From Craterostigma plantagineum (lineage: Eukaryota; Streptophyta; Magnoliopsida; Lamiales; Linderniaceae): DNA of 64,000 nucleotides. The DNA lies in the NCBI GenBank assembly GCA_027422505.1, contig JAPQWV010000012.1, positions 20,310,001 through 20,374,000 on the forward strand, written 5' to 3'. The notes under the pieces were generated by a model. The model was not told where the DNA came from, did no database searches, and saw only the letters and a program-made list of their open reading frames with translations. Positions 10,546-22,870 of this stretch are shown one piece after another (the stretch's first letter is position 1; each line of letters begins with the position of its first letter). The position numbers were made by a program, and so were the translations under genes.

Positions 10546-11208
10546 TAGGGGTGAGCAAAACCGGATATCCGGATTTTCGGATCAGATATCCGGATTTTCG
10601 GATATCAAAAAATGATATCTGTATCTGGTCCGGTTTTAATCGGATATCCGAAAATCGGATATCCGCTTTATTCGGATATTTAAATCGGATATCCGCATCC
10701 GGTTTTTATATTTATTTTTTTATATTTTTTCTTTTCAAAATCATTTTTTTTTTATTTCTTATCAAAATAAAAAATATATTTTTTCATGTAAAAATTTCTA
10801 CACATAGTAATTAACGTGTGAATTTTATGATTACATAATAAATAATTAACACAATACCACAAATTCACATTAATTTTTTAACTTGCATCTAGATGTTTTT
10901 GTTTTTCTTTTTTACAAAGGTTTTGGCAATAATAAAATAATATGAATACAAATATTTCCACTTGGGCGATTTTTTTCCTTTTTTGACCTTCATTTTTCAC
11001 TTTAAGCTATTTTTCTTATTTTTATTATTTTTTAAATATGAAATCGGATACCGGATATTGATTTTAGAAAACCACTATCCGTATCCGATCGAGTTTATTT
11101 TAAAATAACTCGGATCGTATATCCGATCCGATTTTTAAAACCGGATATCCGTTTTTTCGTGTTTTGAAAATCGGAAATCCGGTCTTCGGATATTTTTGCT
11201 CAGCCCTA
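10546..11208. mobile_element. hAT element built of CGGATATCCG words (~663 bp)
   Basis: The ends TAGGGGTGAGCAAAA and (reverse complement) TAGGGCTGAGCAAAA form the inverted repeats. The interior near both ends repeats GGATATCCG-type palindromic words, with an AT-rich centre. The flanks CTAAAAAT and CTAAAATA are an imperfect 8-bp duplication. It is non-coding. Confidence 0.75.
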
Positions 11209-12170
11209 CCTAAAATAGATCATATTTACATGATATATCTAGAATAACATAACACTTAACAAAAAGGAAAGCAAAAACTAAGAAAATATTCTCAAAACCC
11301 ACCACATTCGACCGATCAACAAAAAAAACTCAATCCTCAATCCAAGCTTTGAACACTACCTTCCATCAAACTTTCGATAGACCACATCCGTCACCTGACG
11401 AACACCTCGTTCTTTAGTATGTGGTTTTCCGTATTTTTTGGTGTGTGTTTTCGAGTTGTAGTTTTAACCCCAATTTTGCAAGAGATTTCGTTAACATTAT
11501 GGGTCTTCACAAATCTTGTCGCAAACGTTTTCGGATCTGCATCTGGGTGTATTATTTCATCAATTAATTTAATGATGATGTAATTGCTATCTTCATTTTT
11601 GGTTTATTCGTCCATTATGGCTTTCGAATAACCAATTATGGTTTAGATTTATATGATTATAGGGCATGTTTGTGCTAACTTTATCAATTTGGTGGACTGT
11701 GGCTATTATAGGACTTGAGCCATTCGCAATTATCTGTTCTCTGTTGATAAGTTCGATTTTGTGTTGTTGTGTTGTTGGCATTTTGGTACCACGTACTAGT
11801 ATAAAGTGGTTAAATATAGGTAGAACTGTTGTACGATAAGTCTCTTTTTTTGGTACCCCATCTAATTGTAGTTAAATTCATATGTATTATTTTGATTGTT
11901 TCATAGTTGCGATGAATAGATACATCATCAGACCTACAGCTCGTGGGAGGTATCTTGACGATATTGAAGTTGAAGTATATCGTGGCTCTATGACTGCCAC
12001 AATACTTAGAGATACTCTTAGTTGTATGATCAACTTGTTTGAATTTTTTATTTGTGTATATAAGATTTTAGACTGAGGTTGAGGTTCTACGAACCTGTTC
12101 TGAGGTTGAGCGTGTGACTTGTGAGACTTGTTTAAGCTCCAAGTATTTTTATAGTACCTGAAAAAACGCT
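11209..12170. other. Unrecognised interval
   Basis: A 64-residue open frame at 11882-12076 (+) is the longest and has no recognisable family. GTACC-containing words appear towards the right, announcing the tandem array. I cannot assign a function. Confidence 0.3.
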
Positions 12171-13291
12171 TGTAGTACCAATATACAGATGTTTGCAGTA
12201 CCAATATATAGATTTTCGTAGTACCTTAACATATGCTAGTGTAGTACTATTCGTAGGTTACTTGTAGTATCGTTTTCGTACCATGTTTTTAATTATCGAC
12301 GTAGATTATTGTGCAAATAAGGCATGAGATCCTCCAAAATACGGCACATAATAAAAATTAAACACACTGTAACGTAAAACATAACACTAACTTCCAATAG
12401 ATAAAAAATATTGACTATGCAGTTAGATTTTTTAGTACTAGTATCATATTAAGTAGAAAGAAAGTTGATGTTTCGATGTAATAATACCTATTCTAAATAT
12501 TAACCCACCAATATTGATACCAAATGATCAATATAATACATGTAACTATGGTAACATAGTCAGTGGCCAAAAATATTTCGAAGGGCGTCGAAAAACTCTT
12601 ATGCTAATTTGTAGTATCAATATACAGATGCTTGTAGTACCAATATATAGATGTTTGTAGTACCGTAATATATACTAGTGTAGTACCATGCGATGTTACT
12701 TATAGTGTCTTTTTCGTACCACGTTTTTAATTATCGAAAACACATAGATTATTGTGCAAATAAGGCATGAGAATTCCAAAATATGGAACATAGTGGAACT
12801 TAAACACACGGTAACGCAAAATGTATGCACTAATTTCCAATAGCTAAAAAGTCTTGACTTTGTAGGAAGATGTTCTTACTAGTATCATATTAAGTAGAAA
12901 GAAAGTTGGTGTTTCAATGTAACAATCATAATTCTAAATATTAACACTCATATTGATACCAATCAATACAGTACCTATAACTATGGTGCCAAAAACAGCA
13001 TCGAGAAACTCATATCCTAATTTGTAGTACCAATATACAGATTATTGTAGTACCAATATATAGATATTATTAGTAACATAACATATGCTAGTGTAGTACC
13101 ATGTGTATGTTACTTGTAGTATCCTTTTCGATCATTTTTAATTATCTAAAACACATAGATTATTGTGCAAATAAGGCATGAGAACTTCCAAAATACGGAA
13201 CATAATAAAAATTGAATACATGGTATCTTAAAATGTAAACACTAACTTCCAATAGATCAAAAATCTTGACTATGTAGTAAGATGTTCTTAC
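12171..13291 (+). repeat. Tandem array of ~410-440 bp units, left part
   Basis: Units start near 12171, 12610 and 13023 with TGTAGTACCAATATACAG-like sequence. Each continues with several spaced GTAGTACC words, an ACATAGATTATTGTGC segment and GATGTTCTTACTAGTATC. The third unit is cut at 13291 by the insertion of Copia C and resumes at 22526. Confidence 0.85.
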
Positions 13292-15561
13292 TGTTGGGAA
13301 TCCCCGAGGTCCCCAGACCCTGTTCCTCGAACGGCGGAATTTTAAAATTTTACGGGGTTCCCGCCTATCCAAGTTCGCTCGGTTACAAACAGGGGCGGAC
13401 CCAGCCTGGTATGACTGGGGGGTCAAGCCCAGCCCACAACCCAGCCTACAGCCCATGTAATTATATAAAAATGAAACAAAAAACCTCCAGGAGATTTGAA
13501 CCCATGCCGTTTAAATGTGATGACTTCATCAGCAACTCCAAGAACCACTAGACTAGAGGCAATTTTCGAAAATTTTAATGCATATAATATACTTAACAGG
13601 ACCACGGTCGGGGGTTCTGGCACCCCCGAGCCCCTACGTGGGTCCGCCCCTGGTTACAAACACGAGAAAGTAATGACGTAAAGAAATAAGGGATTAGCCA
13701 TGATACCTCGTCGAAACCTCTTGACGATGGCTAGCTTCGAACCCTTCAAATCCCGGAGGCATAGTGCCCCTCTCCTGCGCCAAAAGCCCACGAACGGGAC
13801 TCCTTCTTTGCTAAAGATCGTCACGCCGGTACCTCACAAACGTCGCAGATATTCTTGCAAGTGCAGATAGGCCAAGAACGAGCTGCTTGCTGACCCCGAG
13901 AGAGAGAGTGCGTGAGAGGAAGTGGTGAGGGAAGAAAACTCTTATTTTTTCCTCTCTTTAGCTTTAATTTCGAAATTGTGCTTCTTCTCAACTTTAGGAT
14001 CTCGAAAATCCTTATTTATATCACTTAGGATTGGCCAAAAATAGGTTGAGGTGGTAGGAGAAAAATCCTTACACCTCCCCTTACCAAGTCTTCGTTTTAC
14101 CAAGTAACGAATTCAAAATTCAAACTTTTATCTTAATTAATTAAATACAATATTTAGTATATTTTTAAATATATAATATCCAATATAAATATATTTAATA
14201 ATTTCGAAATTTTATCTAATAAAATTCGAAACTTATATATATTCGATATATATTATTTCATTCCAGATTAAATAATATTATCTCTCTAAGACAATAATAA
14301 AGATTTAAATCTAATTTAAATCATATACTAAATATTCAATATCCAATATTTTATTTCAAAAATATCTCGTCAGGTTAAAAGATCATTATACCCTTCACTA
14401 GTCAAACTTAGTATTTTCGGCTGATCAAGGTTTTGGCCAAGCCCCAAACCCTAATGTCTCAATCTAGGACCTAGTCTTGTCTCTCTCTCTCTCTCTGATG
14501 ATGACGTTGTGTCGGTTGCTCTTTTTAAGCCCGACTATCTTGGTTCGTCTCAACCGGCCTAGGAGGTATCTAGGAGTTCGATATTCACCTAGCCAGCCTC
14601 ATGGTACTGAACAGATCCTAAGTTGAGTACGAATTTGATCTAACCATAATCCACGAACCGACTGTAGATTTTCGTCATACGTATATACCTTTTACGTTTG
14701 TCCCGGTCGAGTGAAAGTCACGCATAGTCAAACTTACAGAACTCGACTCTATGTCGTTTATGTCAGTGAAAGTACCTAAACTGCCCTCCAGGACTATCGC
14801 GAGTCAGTTATATGCTCTGGCCAGAGACTTGGATAAATTCCCGCACATTACACTTGCCATAGGACGTTAACCTCGAATTAATCGAGACCGTAAATCCTGC
14901 TTCGCGGTTTAACCGGAAATTTCATTGAAAAGCCAAGACCGCATTTCGCCGCGGACCCATGCCACCGGCAAGACGGGCTTAGCAAACTAGTGACAAGTCA
15001 AGACCTCAAGACCAACCCCAAGTTAACCCTTTCGGTCTAAGGTTCACACAAAATACTACAGACAATCGATTGATCAAGGACAATACAAGCGCGTGATCGT
15101 TTGATTACGAGTCAGTGTCCAAATACAGATAATCCCCTGATTCATCTAGTATCATTGTCACGGGCTCCCACTTCTCAAGTGAACGGTTGGCATAACCATA
15201 TTGGACCCATCGACAAACAAGTCATACTTGTCGATCCAGTCACCCAACTGGAGACTTAGACTTGTGGACTAATTTTAATATTGCAGTATCTCAGCTTACT
15301 GGTGCCCCTCTCTGTCTCACAGAATCAGTAACTGAACTGCCAATATTTGGGTTTTATTAATTTATCTTATTCACCCAAGGTGAAATCTATAGACTAATTA
15401 ATAATTTGCCTTTTAATTTATTTAACGAATAATAAATTAGTTTTGAATAAAATCATTCCATTAATAGAAGTAATCAAATTTCATTACTAAACACTACATA
15501 ATTACCAAATTGCCCTCGTACTACTAGTCCTCGTACGGCATCTAGGGCACATACCTCAAAA
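13292..15561 (-). repeat. 3' LTR of Copia C (left copy)
   Basis: It starts TGTTGGGAATCCCCGAGG on the plus strand. It contains the hAT MITE at 13390-13652 and keeps the ~470-bp segment near 14690-15167 that is missing from the other LTR. The purine tract lies directly right of it (plus strand AATCTCCCACTTGC). Confidence 0.9.
13390..13652 (-). mobile_element. hAT MITE with a tRNA-like Pol III promoter (263 bp)
   Basis: The inverted repeats are CAGGGGCGGACCCA and, from the right end, CAGGGGCGGACCCAC. The perfect 8-bp duplication GTTACAAA (13382-13389 and 13653-13660) shows hAT-type insertion. On the minus strand TAGTCTAGTGG (13545-13555) fits the tRNA A box and GGTTCAAATCT (ending near 13492) fits the B box at 10 of 11 positions. 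Their spacing of about 40 bp is tRNA-like. It is absent from the other LTR, so it inserted after Copia C. Confidence 0.85.
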
Positions 15562-15685
15562 ATCTCCCACTTGCACTAATGCCACGCGCCATGATCTTTT
15601 AACCCCATTCTACCAAGGTGTCGATCAAGCACTGGCTTCGTGAACGGGTCCGCTGCATTCTTTGCAGAGGCGATTTTCTGCATGG

Positions 15686-18600
15686 CTATCGAGCCATTTC
15701 AACAAATCCACGTCGCACGTGGTATTTTCTCTCTAAATGTTTGGACTTACTGTGAGCACGTGGTTCCTTAGCTTGTGCGATTGCCCCGCTGTTGTCGCAC
15801 CATAATGGCAGCGGGCGATCCACTATGCTAGGTACCACTTGTAGTTCCTCTAAGAACTTGGATATCGAAACACGCTTCTTGCCAGCTTCTGAAGCTATGA
15901 TGTACTCCGCCTCAGTGGTGGAATCAGCAGTCGTGCTTTGCTTGGAACTTTTCCAAGACATTGCGCCACCATTGAGTATAAAGACAAAACCCAAACTAGA
16001 CTTTCAGTAATCCACATCTGATTGGAAGTCCGAATTTGTATATCCATCTACTTCTAATTCTCCAGGGCCGTTTACCATCAAGTCCTTAATCCGTCTAAGG
16101 TACTTTAGGACTGTCTTTACCGCCGCCCAATGATCCTTACCAGGGTTAGCCTGAAACCACTCACTGCGCTCACAGCATACGCTATGTCCGGTTGCATGCA
16201 AAGCATCGCGTACATCAGGCTACCCATGGCTGAAGCATAGGGGACTCCACTCATCTCTTGTCTTTGTACCTCATTCTGAGGGGACATAGCCTTTGAGAGA
16301 TGAATCACATGCCTCATAGGTAGTAACCATTTCTTAGAGTCGTCCATCTTAAACCTTTTAAGGACTTTATCTAAGTAAAGGGCCTGGGACAAGCCTATTG
16401 ACCTTTTCGCCCTATCTCTAAATAGGCGAATTCCTAGATTATAGGTCGCTTCTCCCAGGTCTTTTATAGATAATTCGGTCGAAAGCCAAGCTTCGACTTC
16501 TGAGAGCATTCTAACGTCGTTTCCCATCAAAAGGATATCATCTACGTACAATACTAGAAACGACACCTTACTCCCACTGGCCTTTCTGTAGACGCAGGGC
16601 TCAACTTCATTCTTTATGAATTCGTAGTTCTTAACCACTCCATTGAACCGAAGATTCCAACTCCTTGAAGCATGTTTCAGTCCATGACCGATTCAGCTGG
16701 CACACTATTCGAGCATCTGCTTCTGACGTAAAACCTTTGGGCTGCTCCATATAGATCTCCTCCTGGAGGAATCCATTCAGGAAAGCGGTCTTTACGTCCA
16801 CCTGCCAGATCTCATAGTCAAGGTGTGCTGCTATCGCAAGCATAATTCGAATGGACTTTATTATTGCGACAGGTGAGCAGGTTCCTCATAGTCAATTCCC
16901 TCTTTCTGACTATACCCTTTCGCCACAAGCCTAGTTCTGTACGTCTCGACCTGTCCATCAGATCCAATCTTTTTCTTCTAGATCTTTTTATTGCCAATTG
17001 GTCTAAAACCATTAGGCAGGTCTACAAGAGTCCAAACCAGGTTTGTGTGCATCGAGTCCATTTCGCCCTGCATAGCCTCAAGCCACTTGAGGGAGTCTGT
17101 ACCAACAATTGCCTGGTCGTAGGTGCGGGATCGTCCCCGACGCATCCCTCAGTCGCAGCATCCCCATGCTCGACTTAGGTGACGGGATCGTCGCCGACGC
17201 ATCCTTCACTCGCAGCATCCCATGCTCGACGTGTACCATACCATATCTCTTAGGTATATGAGATATCCTACTGGACCTGCGCAATTGCGGCTGAGTCGGG
17301 TTTTCTGGAACGTCGTCTAACGACTCTGGAATAGGAGTCGATTCGTCCTTTAACTCTCTTAGAGTTATTTCTCGTTCTTTACCGCCTTCGCCTACGAATT
17401 CTTCCTCCAAGAAAGTAGCGCGTAAAGTGACGAACACCCTGTGTTTGTCTGGGATGTAGAAGTAATACCCTGTTGAGTCCTCGGGGTATCTGACGAATCT
17501 CGCCATTAATGATCTTGATTCAAGCTTATCTGCCATCAACTTTTTCACAAAGGCGCAACCCCAGACTCTGATGTGATTCAGACTCGCCTTACGATTATGC
17601 CAAGCCTCGTAAGGAATCCTATCGGCAGAGCGGGTAGGTATCCTGTTAAGGATATATGCCGATGTTTCTAAGACATATCCCCACATCGAAATGGGGAGAT
17701 CTGTGTAACTTATCATCGACCGAACCATATCTAAAAGCGTTCGGTTTCTCCGTTCGGCCACGCCATTCAATTGCGGCGTGCCTGGCGGGGAAAACTGTAT
17801 GATGATGCTATTTTCTCTAAGAAATGCATCAAACTCAATGCTCATGTATTCACCGCCTCGATCTGACCGAACGTCTTTGATGAACTTGACAGTTTGCTTC
17901 TCCACTAATGCTTTATACTTTTTGAACATTTCAAGAGCTTCGGACTTTTGTCTCATCAATTCCCGTAGCGGGAGAAATCGTTCGTGAACGTTACGAAGTA
18001 GCAACAATTACCTGGGGCCGTTACCTTAAATGGTACACATACGTCAGTGTGGATCAAACCCAACACTTCTGTGACCCTAGTAAAAGTCCCTATGAAAGGT
18101 GACTTGGTCATTTTCTCTAAGATGCAAGACTGACAGGTAGGAATCGGGCATGTTCGCACTGTGCTAATTAAAACGTCCTTTTCCATCTGTTCAATCTTCT
18201 GCTGTGTGACCTAGTCATAGGTGTCAGATGTATCGATCGTTCGACCCAGTCGATGATTTGGTGATTGCATTTACATATTTTACGTTGTCTTTTAAGTTGA
18301 CGTAATATAAATCATTTATTAATGTCGCACTTCCAACATTTTCATTTCTAAAATAAGTATGGCAAACATTATCAATGCATCGAAACTCATAACCCAGTCT
18401 GCTCAAAACATGAATCAAAATAATGTTTTTAAACCCCTTGGGCAAAACCAAAACGTCAGAAAGTTCTAAACAATGTAATGACGATAAGACTAAGGTCTTC
18501 GATCCCATGTGTGTAGCTGGTACACTATGTCCACTACCTACGTTGATCGAGACCTCGCCAGCTCGAAGCTTCCTACTTCGTTCTAGACCTTGGTTCAAAA

Positions 18601-19098
18601 CACAAATGTGGGAACTAGCCCCTGAGTCAAGTATCCACAAAGTAGAATACACAGAACAATTAGCTTCAAAAACTAATTGTTTTCCTGAGGCGTCAGACGC
18701 CTCCAGCTTCGGACATTCACGCTTCCAATGGCCCAGCTGCTGGCAAAGAAGGCACTTATCCGTGGGCTTTGCACCCGACCTTTCGACCTTGTTGGTCTTC
18801 GTCGTCTTGTCGACTCTACCCTTGGCCACGCTTGTCTTGTTCGACTTCTTCTTCGATCCCTTGGACCTAGAAGTCGCAACAAGCATGTAGGCGTGCACCT
18901 TCGCTGAATCTTCAACCCACTTATCGTGGAGTACAATCACCTCATGGATTCAGCTGTCGGAAACTCTGGGTCCTGAATGTCCAAGACATAATCCAATTTC
19001 TCTAATTTGAGGACGATCCTCAAATTTTTCAGCCATTCTACTTAGTTCGGTCCCACCGAACAATATTCATCCAAGAGTATAATTAATGGGTTTGTCAT
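15686..19098 (-). pseudogene. gag-pol: Copia C gag-pol, broken
   Basis: Gag begins near 19098 (MTNPLIILLDEY, the usual Copia Gag start) and soon meets a stop and a frame change near 18940. The zinc knuckle CLLCQQLGHWKREC lies near 18755 and the protease DSGASSH near 18620. Integrase is split near 18000, with RSDRGGEY and GVAERRNRT near 17870-17730. Reverse transcriptase DVKTAFLNGF lies near 16790 and YVDD near 16555. RNase H with TTEAEY lies near 15910 and CDNSGAIAQAKEP near 15790. At least five breaks separate the parts. Confidence 0.9.
17156..17225 (-). repeat. Short tandem duplication in Copia C pol
   Basis: A ~60-bp segment (GACGCATCC, CGCAGCATCC, ATGCTCGAC words) is repeated in tandem in the linker between integrase and reverse transcriptase. 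Confidence 0.6.
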
Positions 19099-20541
19099 CG
19101 TAACTAATAGAGAAGAAAATAAAACAGGAGAAAATAAACAGATAGTTGGGATTTGTAGTGTTTAATCAGACTAAATTAGGACTTCAAATTTTCGTCTGAC
19201 TCCCACTATTTTTCTCGAAACCCTTTCTCCCGTTAGGTATTTCAGAAACCTTGTTGAATGGTTTCATAGTGGCGTTGAGTTCCCCGCGCTACAACAAACA
19301 AGCCTCAACTTAACAGCTTATTGGCTCGTTTGGTTAGCCGAGGTCGTGTCCCACACGTTTCTGTCACAGATTCAACATCTTCGTCTCAGCCAGGGTCCCT
19401 CAGTCATAACTCGGAACATGTTGGGAATGACTGTCCAATTGCAACCTATCAACGTCCGTAGGATAGCTCTTTGTTAGAGGATGGAGAGTGGTCGGTGAGG
19501 GGCAATTCATAATTGTATCCAAACATGTTCACGCAAAGGCGAGGGTTTGGCGCCGTAACTCAACCAACCGCAACCGTACCCCTAATTCGTAACATTTTTA
19601 GACTTTATAGAAGACAGGAGCCTAGCCCCTTTACTCACTTGATATTAAAGGTCAAACCTCGGGAGAATCCTCACAGTTTTAACACGGGCACATTATGCAC
19701 ATTATCACGTTCGAAACCAACACAATAAGACTCTACATCTTCGGGCTTTGCTCGAACGGACGCCTCGGCTACCAGCTCGTTCATTCGGGTTCCTCTCGAT
19801 TGACACTCGTACTACCGTCATAACAAAACTACAATAGCCTATGACGGGGAATCTATCCCTAATAAAACCGCCCGTCTTATCTAATAAAACTGTAAAGTAC
19901 AACCCGGGGGGACCTTGTCACCCTTAACATATCACCCGGCAAAATATAGAACCTAATCCCCAATCAATCACCACGTTATTCAAATAACATGCATCACGAC
20001 AAATTTAACACATTTCCGAGCCGAGATCAAATTTTGACTTTTAAATGGGCCGGGCCTAGCCCTATGTTTATTGGGCCGTTGGATGGGCTGGACCAGGCCT
20101 TTCGGGCTTGTGCCAGGATGCTCGCACCATGCGCGCTGCCAGCCCCGTGCCGCGCTCCCCATGCGGCCAGCCTCGATCCACGCACACTCTTAGCCTAGCA
20201 CTGCGCACACCGACGTGCGCGGTCATACCTACTTTCCGCGCATCCACGCGCGGCTTTCGCACGCGCGCGTCCCGTGTCTCTCATGCTGCATGCCCCGCGT
20301 GCGGTCAGCCCTATGCACCACGCGTGGCCAGCCCGTCTTGAGTCGCGCACCACTACGGATAGGAGCAGGACGCACGCTGCACGCAGCCCGCCTTGAGTTG
20401 TGCACCGCATGCGACTAGACGCAGCCCCGCGCACCGCGCGCGCGGCCTGCCCGGGCGCCGTGTGCGCCATGCGCACGGCTAAGGCTTTCGGGGTTTTCGT
20501 GGTCTTTTTGTCATACTCCCGTGACTTTAACCGAGCCTATG
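19099..20541 (-). other. Long 5' leader of Copia C with a GC- and CpG-rich block
   Basis: This is untranslated leader between primer site and Gag start. From about 20100 to 20480 it is strongly GC-rich and CpG-dense (words such as CGCACGCGCGCG), unlike the AT-rich surroundings. No protein similarity was seen in it. Confidence 0.6.
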
Positions 20542-20553
20542 GCTCTGATACCA
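20542..20553 (-). promoter_or_regulatory. Primer binding site of Copia C
   Basis: The minus strand reads TGGTATCAGAGC, the initiator tRNA-Met complement, one base from the 5' LTR. Confidence 0.95.
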
Positions 20554-20554
20554 C

Positions 20555-22525
20555 TGTTGGGAATCCCCGAGGTCCCCAGACCCACGTTCCCCGAACGGCG
20601 GAATTTTAAAATTTTACGGGGTTCTCCGCCTACTCAAGATCGCTCGGTTACAATCACGAGAAAGTAATGACATAAAGATAAGGAATCAGCCATGATACCT
20701 CGTCGAAACCTCTTGACGATGGCTAGCTTCGAACTCTTCGAATCCCCGAGGCGTTGTGCCCCTCTCCTAGCCAAAAGCACACGAACGGGACTCCTTCTTT
20801 CCAAAAGAAGTCACGCCGGCACCTCACGAACGTCGCAGCTATTCTTGCAAGTGCAGCTAGGCCAAGAACGAGCTGCTTGCTGCCCCCGAGAGAGAGAGAG
20901 TGCGTGAGAGGAAGTGGTGATAGAAGAAAACTCTTAGTTTTTCCTCTCTGTAGCCTTAATTTCAAAAAATTTGCTTCTTCTCTACTTTAGGATCTCGAAA
21001 ATCCATATTTATATCACTTAGGATTGGCCAAATATAGGTTGATGTGGTAGGAGAAAAATCCTCATACCTCCCCTTTTACTAAGTCTTCGTTTTACCAAGT
21101 AACGAATTCAAAATTCAAACTTTTAATTAATTAATTAAATATCCAATATTTTAATTAATTAAATACCATATTTAGTAGGTGAATCTGTAGAAAAATACCC
21201 AATTGAAAAATTTTTTTCACATAACTACCCATGTCAGAAAATTTTATAGATAGGTACCCGATTTAATTTTACCAGTTTCTTTAGTCATATCGTACCTTCC
21301 TGTGTGTATATTGCATACTATAACACATTTATATAGGGTACCTAAATATAGGATACGTCGTACCTACGGGCATGCCTGTGTGTTACATAGGGCGTACCTA
21401 AATATAACATACGTCGTACCATTTTCTGTTATATAGGGTACCCAAATGTGTTGAAGTAGGGTACCCAAATGTGTTGTTTGATGTACTTTCAGGGATCGGG
21501 TACCTATGTGCAAAAACTTTATTCTGTTAGGTACTTACATATAAAAAATCCTGACTGGGTACTAAATTATAAGTTTTTTTCCAAATAGGTACTTATGTGT
21601 AAAAACCCCTATTTAGTATATTTTTAAATATATAATATCCAATATAAATATATTTAATTATTTCGAACTTTATCTAATAAAATTTGAAACTTATATATAT
21701 CCGATATATATTATTTAATTCCAGATTAAATGATATTATCTCTCTAAGACAATAATAAAGATTTAAGTCTAATATAAATCATATACTAAATATTCAATAT
21801 CGAATATTTTATTTCAAAAATATCTTGTGAGGTTAAAAGACCATTTTACCCCTCACTAGTCAAACTTAGTATTTTCGACCGATCAGGGTTTTGGCCAAGC
21901 CCCAAACCGTAATGTCTCAATATAGGACCTAGCCTTGTCTCTCTCTCCCTCTGATGATGACGTTGTGTCGGTTGCTTAAGCCCGACTCTCTTGGTTCGTC
22001 TCAACCGGCCTATGAGGTATCTAGGAGTTCGGTATTCACCTAGTCAGCCCCGTGGTACCGAACAGATCCCATGAGTACGAATTTGAGCTAATCATAATCC
22101 ATGAACCGACGGTAGATTTTCGTCATACGTTTAAACCTCCCACTTCTCAAGTGAACGGTTGGCACAACCATGGACCCATCGACAAACAAGTCATACTTGT
22201 CGATCCAGTCACCCTACTGGAGACTTAGACTTGTGGACTATTTTTGCAGCATCTCAGCTTACTGGTGCCCCTCTCTGTCTCCACATAATTAGTAACTGAA
22301 CTACCAATATTTGGGTTTTATTAATTTGTCTTATTCACCCAAGGTGAAATCTTTAGACTAATTAATAATATGCCTTTTAATTTATTTAACGAATAATAAA
22401 TTAGTTTTGAATCAAATCATTCCATTAATAGACGTAATCAAATTACATTACTAAACACTACATAATTACCAAATTGCCCTCGTACTCCCAGTCCTCGTAC
22501 GACATCTAGGGCACATACCTCAACA
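20555..22525 (-). repeat. 5' LTR of Copia C (right copy)
   Basis: It matches the left LTR from TGTTGGGAATCCCC to ACATACCTCAACA, but contains the GTACC-rich MITE (21178-21609) and lacks the ~470-bp internal segment. Confidence 0.9.
21178..21609 (+). mobile_element. GTACC-rich MITE, copy 2 (432 bp, 9-bp TSD)
   Basis: It is the reverse complement of the element at 6617-7026. It starts GGTGAATCTGTAG, ends AAAAACCCC and is flanked by perfect 9-bp duplications TATTTAGTA (21169-21177 and 21610-21618). It is absent from the other LTR, so it inserted after Copia C. Confidence 0.88.
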
Positions 22526-22870
22526 CTTATTAGTATCATATTAAGTAGAAATAAAAGTTGGTGTTTCAATATTGATACCAAATGATCAATATAATACCTA
22601 TAACTATGGTAACGTAGTCACGACCAAAAATAATTCAAACGGCGTCAAAAAGACTTATTCAAATTTGTAGTATCAGTATATAGATATTTGTAGTACCAAT
22701 AGATAGATGTTCATAGTACCATAAGATATGCTACTATAGTACCCTGTATAGGTTACTTGTATCTTTTTTGTACCACATTTTTAATTATCGAAAGCATGTA
22801 GATTCTTGTGCAAATAAGGCACTAGAACTTCCAAAATACGGCACATAACAAAAATTAAACTGTTTAATTT
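22526..22870 (+). repeat. Tandem array, right part
   Basis: It resumes the third unit cut by Copia C and contains a partial fourth unit starting near 22666 (TGTAGTATCAGTATATAG). Similarity ends near 22860. Confidence 0.8.

Larger units (their letters stand above)
13292..22525 (-). mobile_element. Copia LTR retrotransposon C, 9.2 kb, decayed
   Basis: Long LTRs (13292-15561 and 20555-22525) enclose a minus-strand gag-pol. The flanks CTTAC (13287-13291) and CTTAT (22526-22530) are the target duplication with one change, and the interrupted tandem repeat confirms the insertion point. Each LTR later received its own MITE, and the right LTR lost about 470 bp. With the frame breaks, this marks an old insertion. 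Confidence 0.93.

Noticed and set aside
13493..13555. A functional tRNA gene on the minus strand
   Set aside because: A and B boxes are present, but acceptor and anticodon arms are not evident and the sequence lies inside a hAT MITE.
20108..20476. Open frames in the GC-rich block on both strands
   Set aside because: Overlapping frames in several phases with Arg/Ala/Cys-rich composition are expected by chance in GC-rich DNA.
12171..22870. A CRISPR-like array
   Set aside because: The units are ~410-440 bp long and diverged, the genome is eukaryotic, and no short identical repeats with unique spacers occur.
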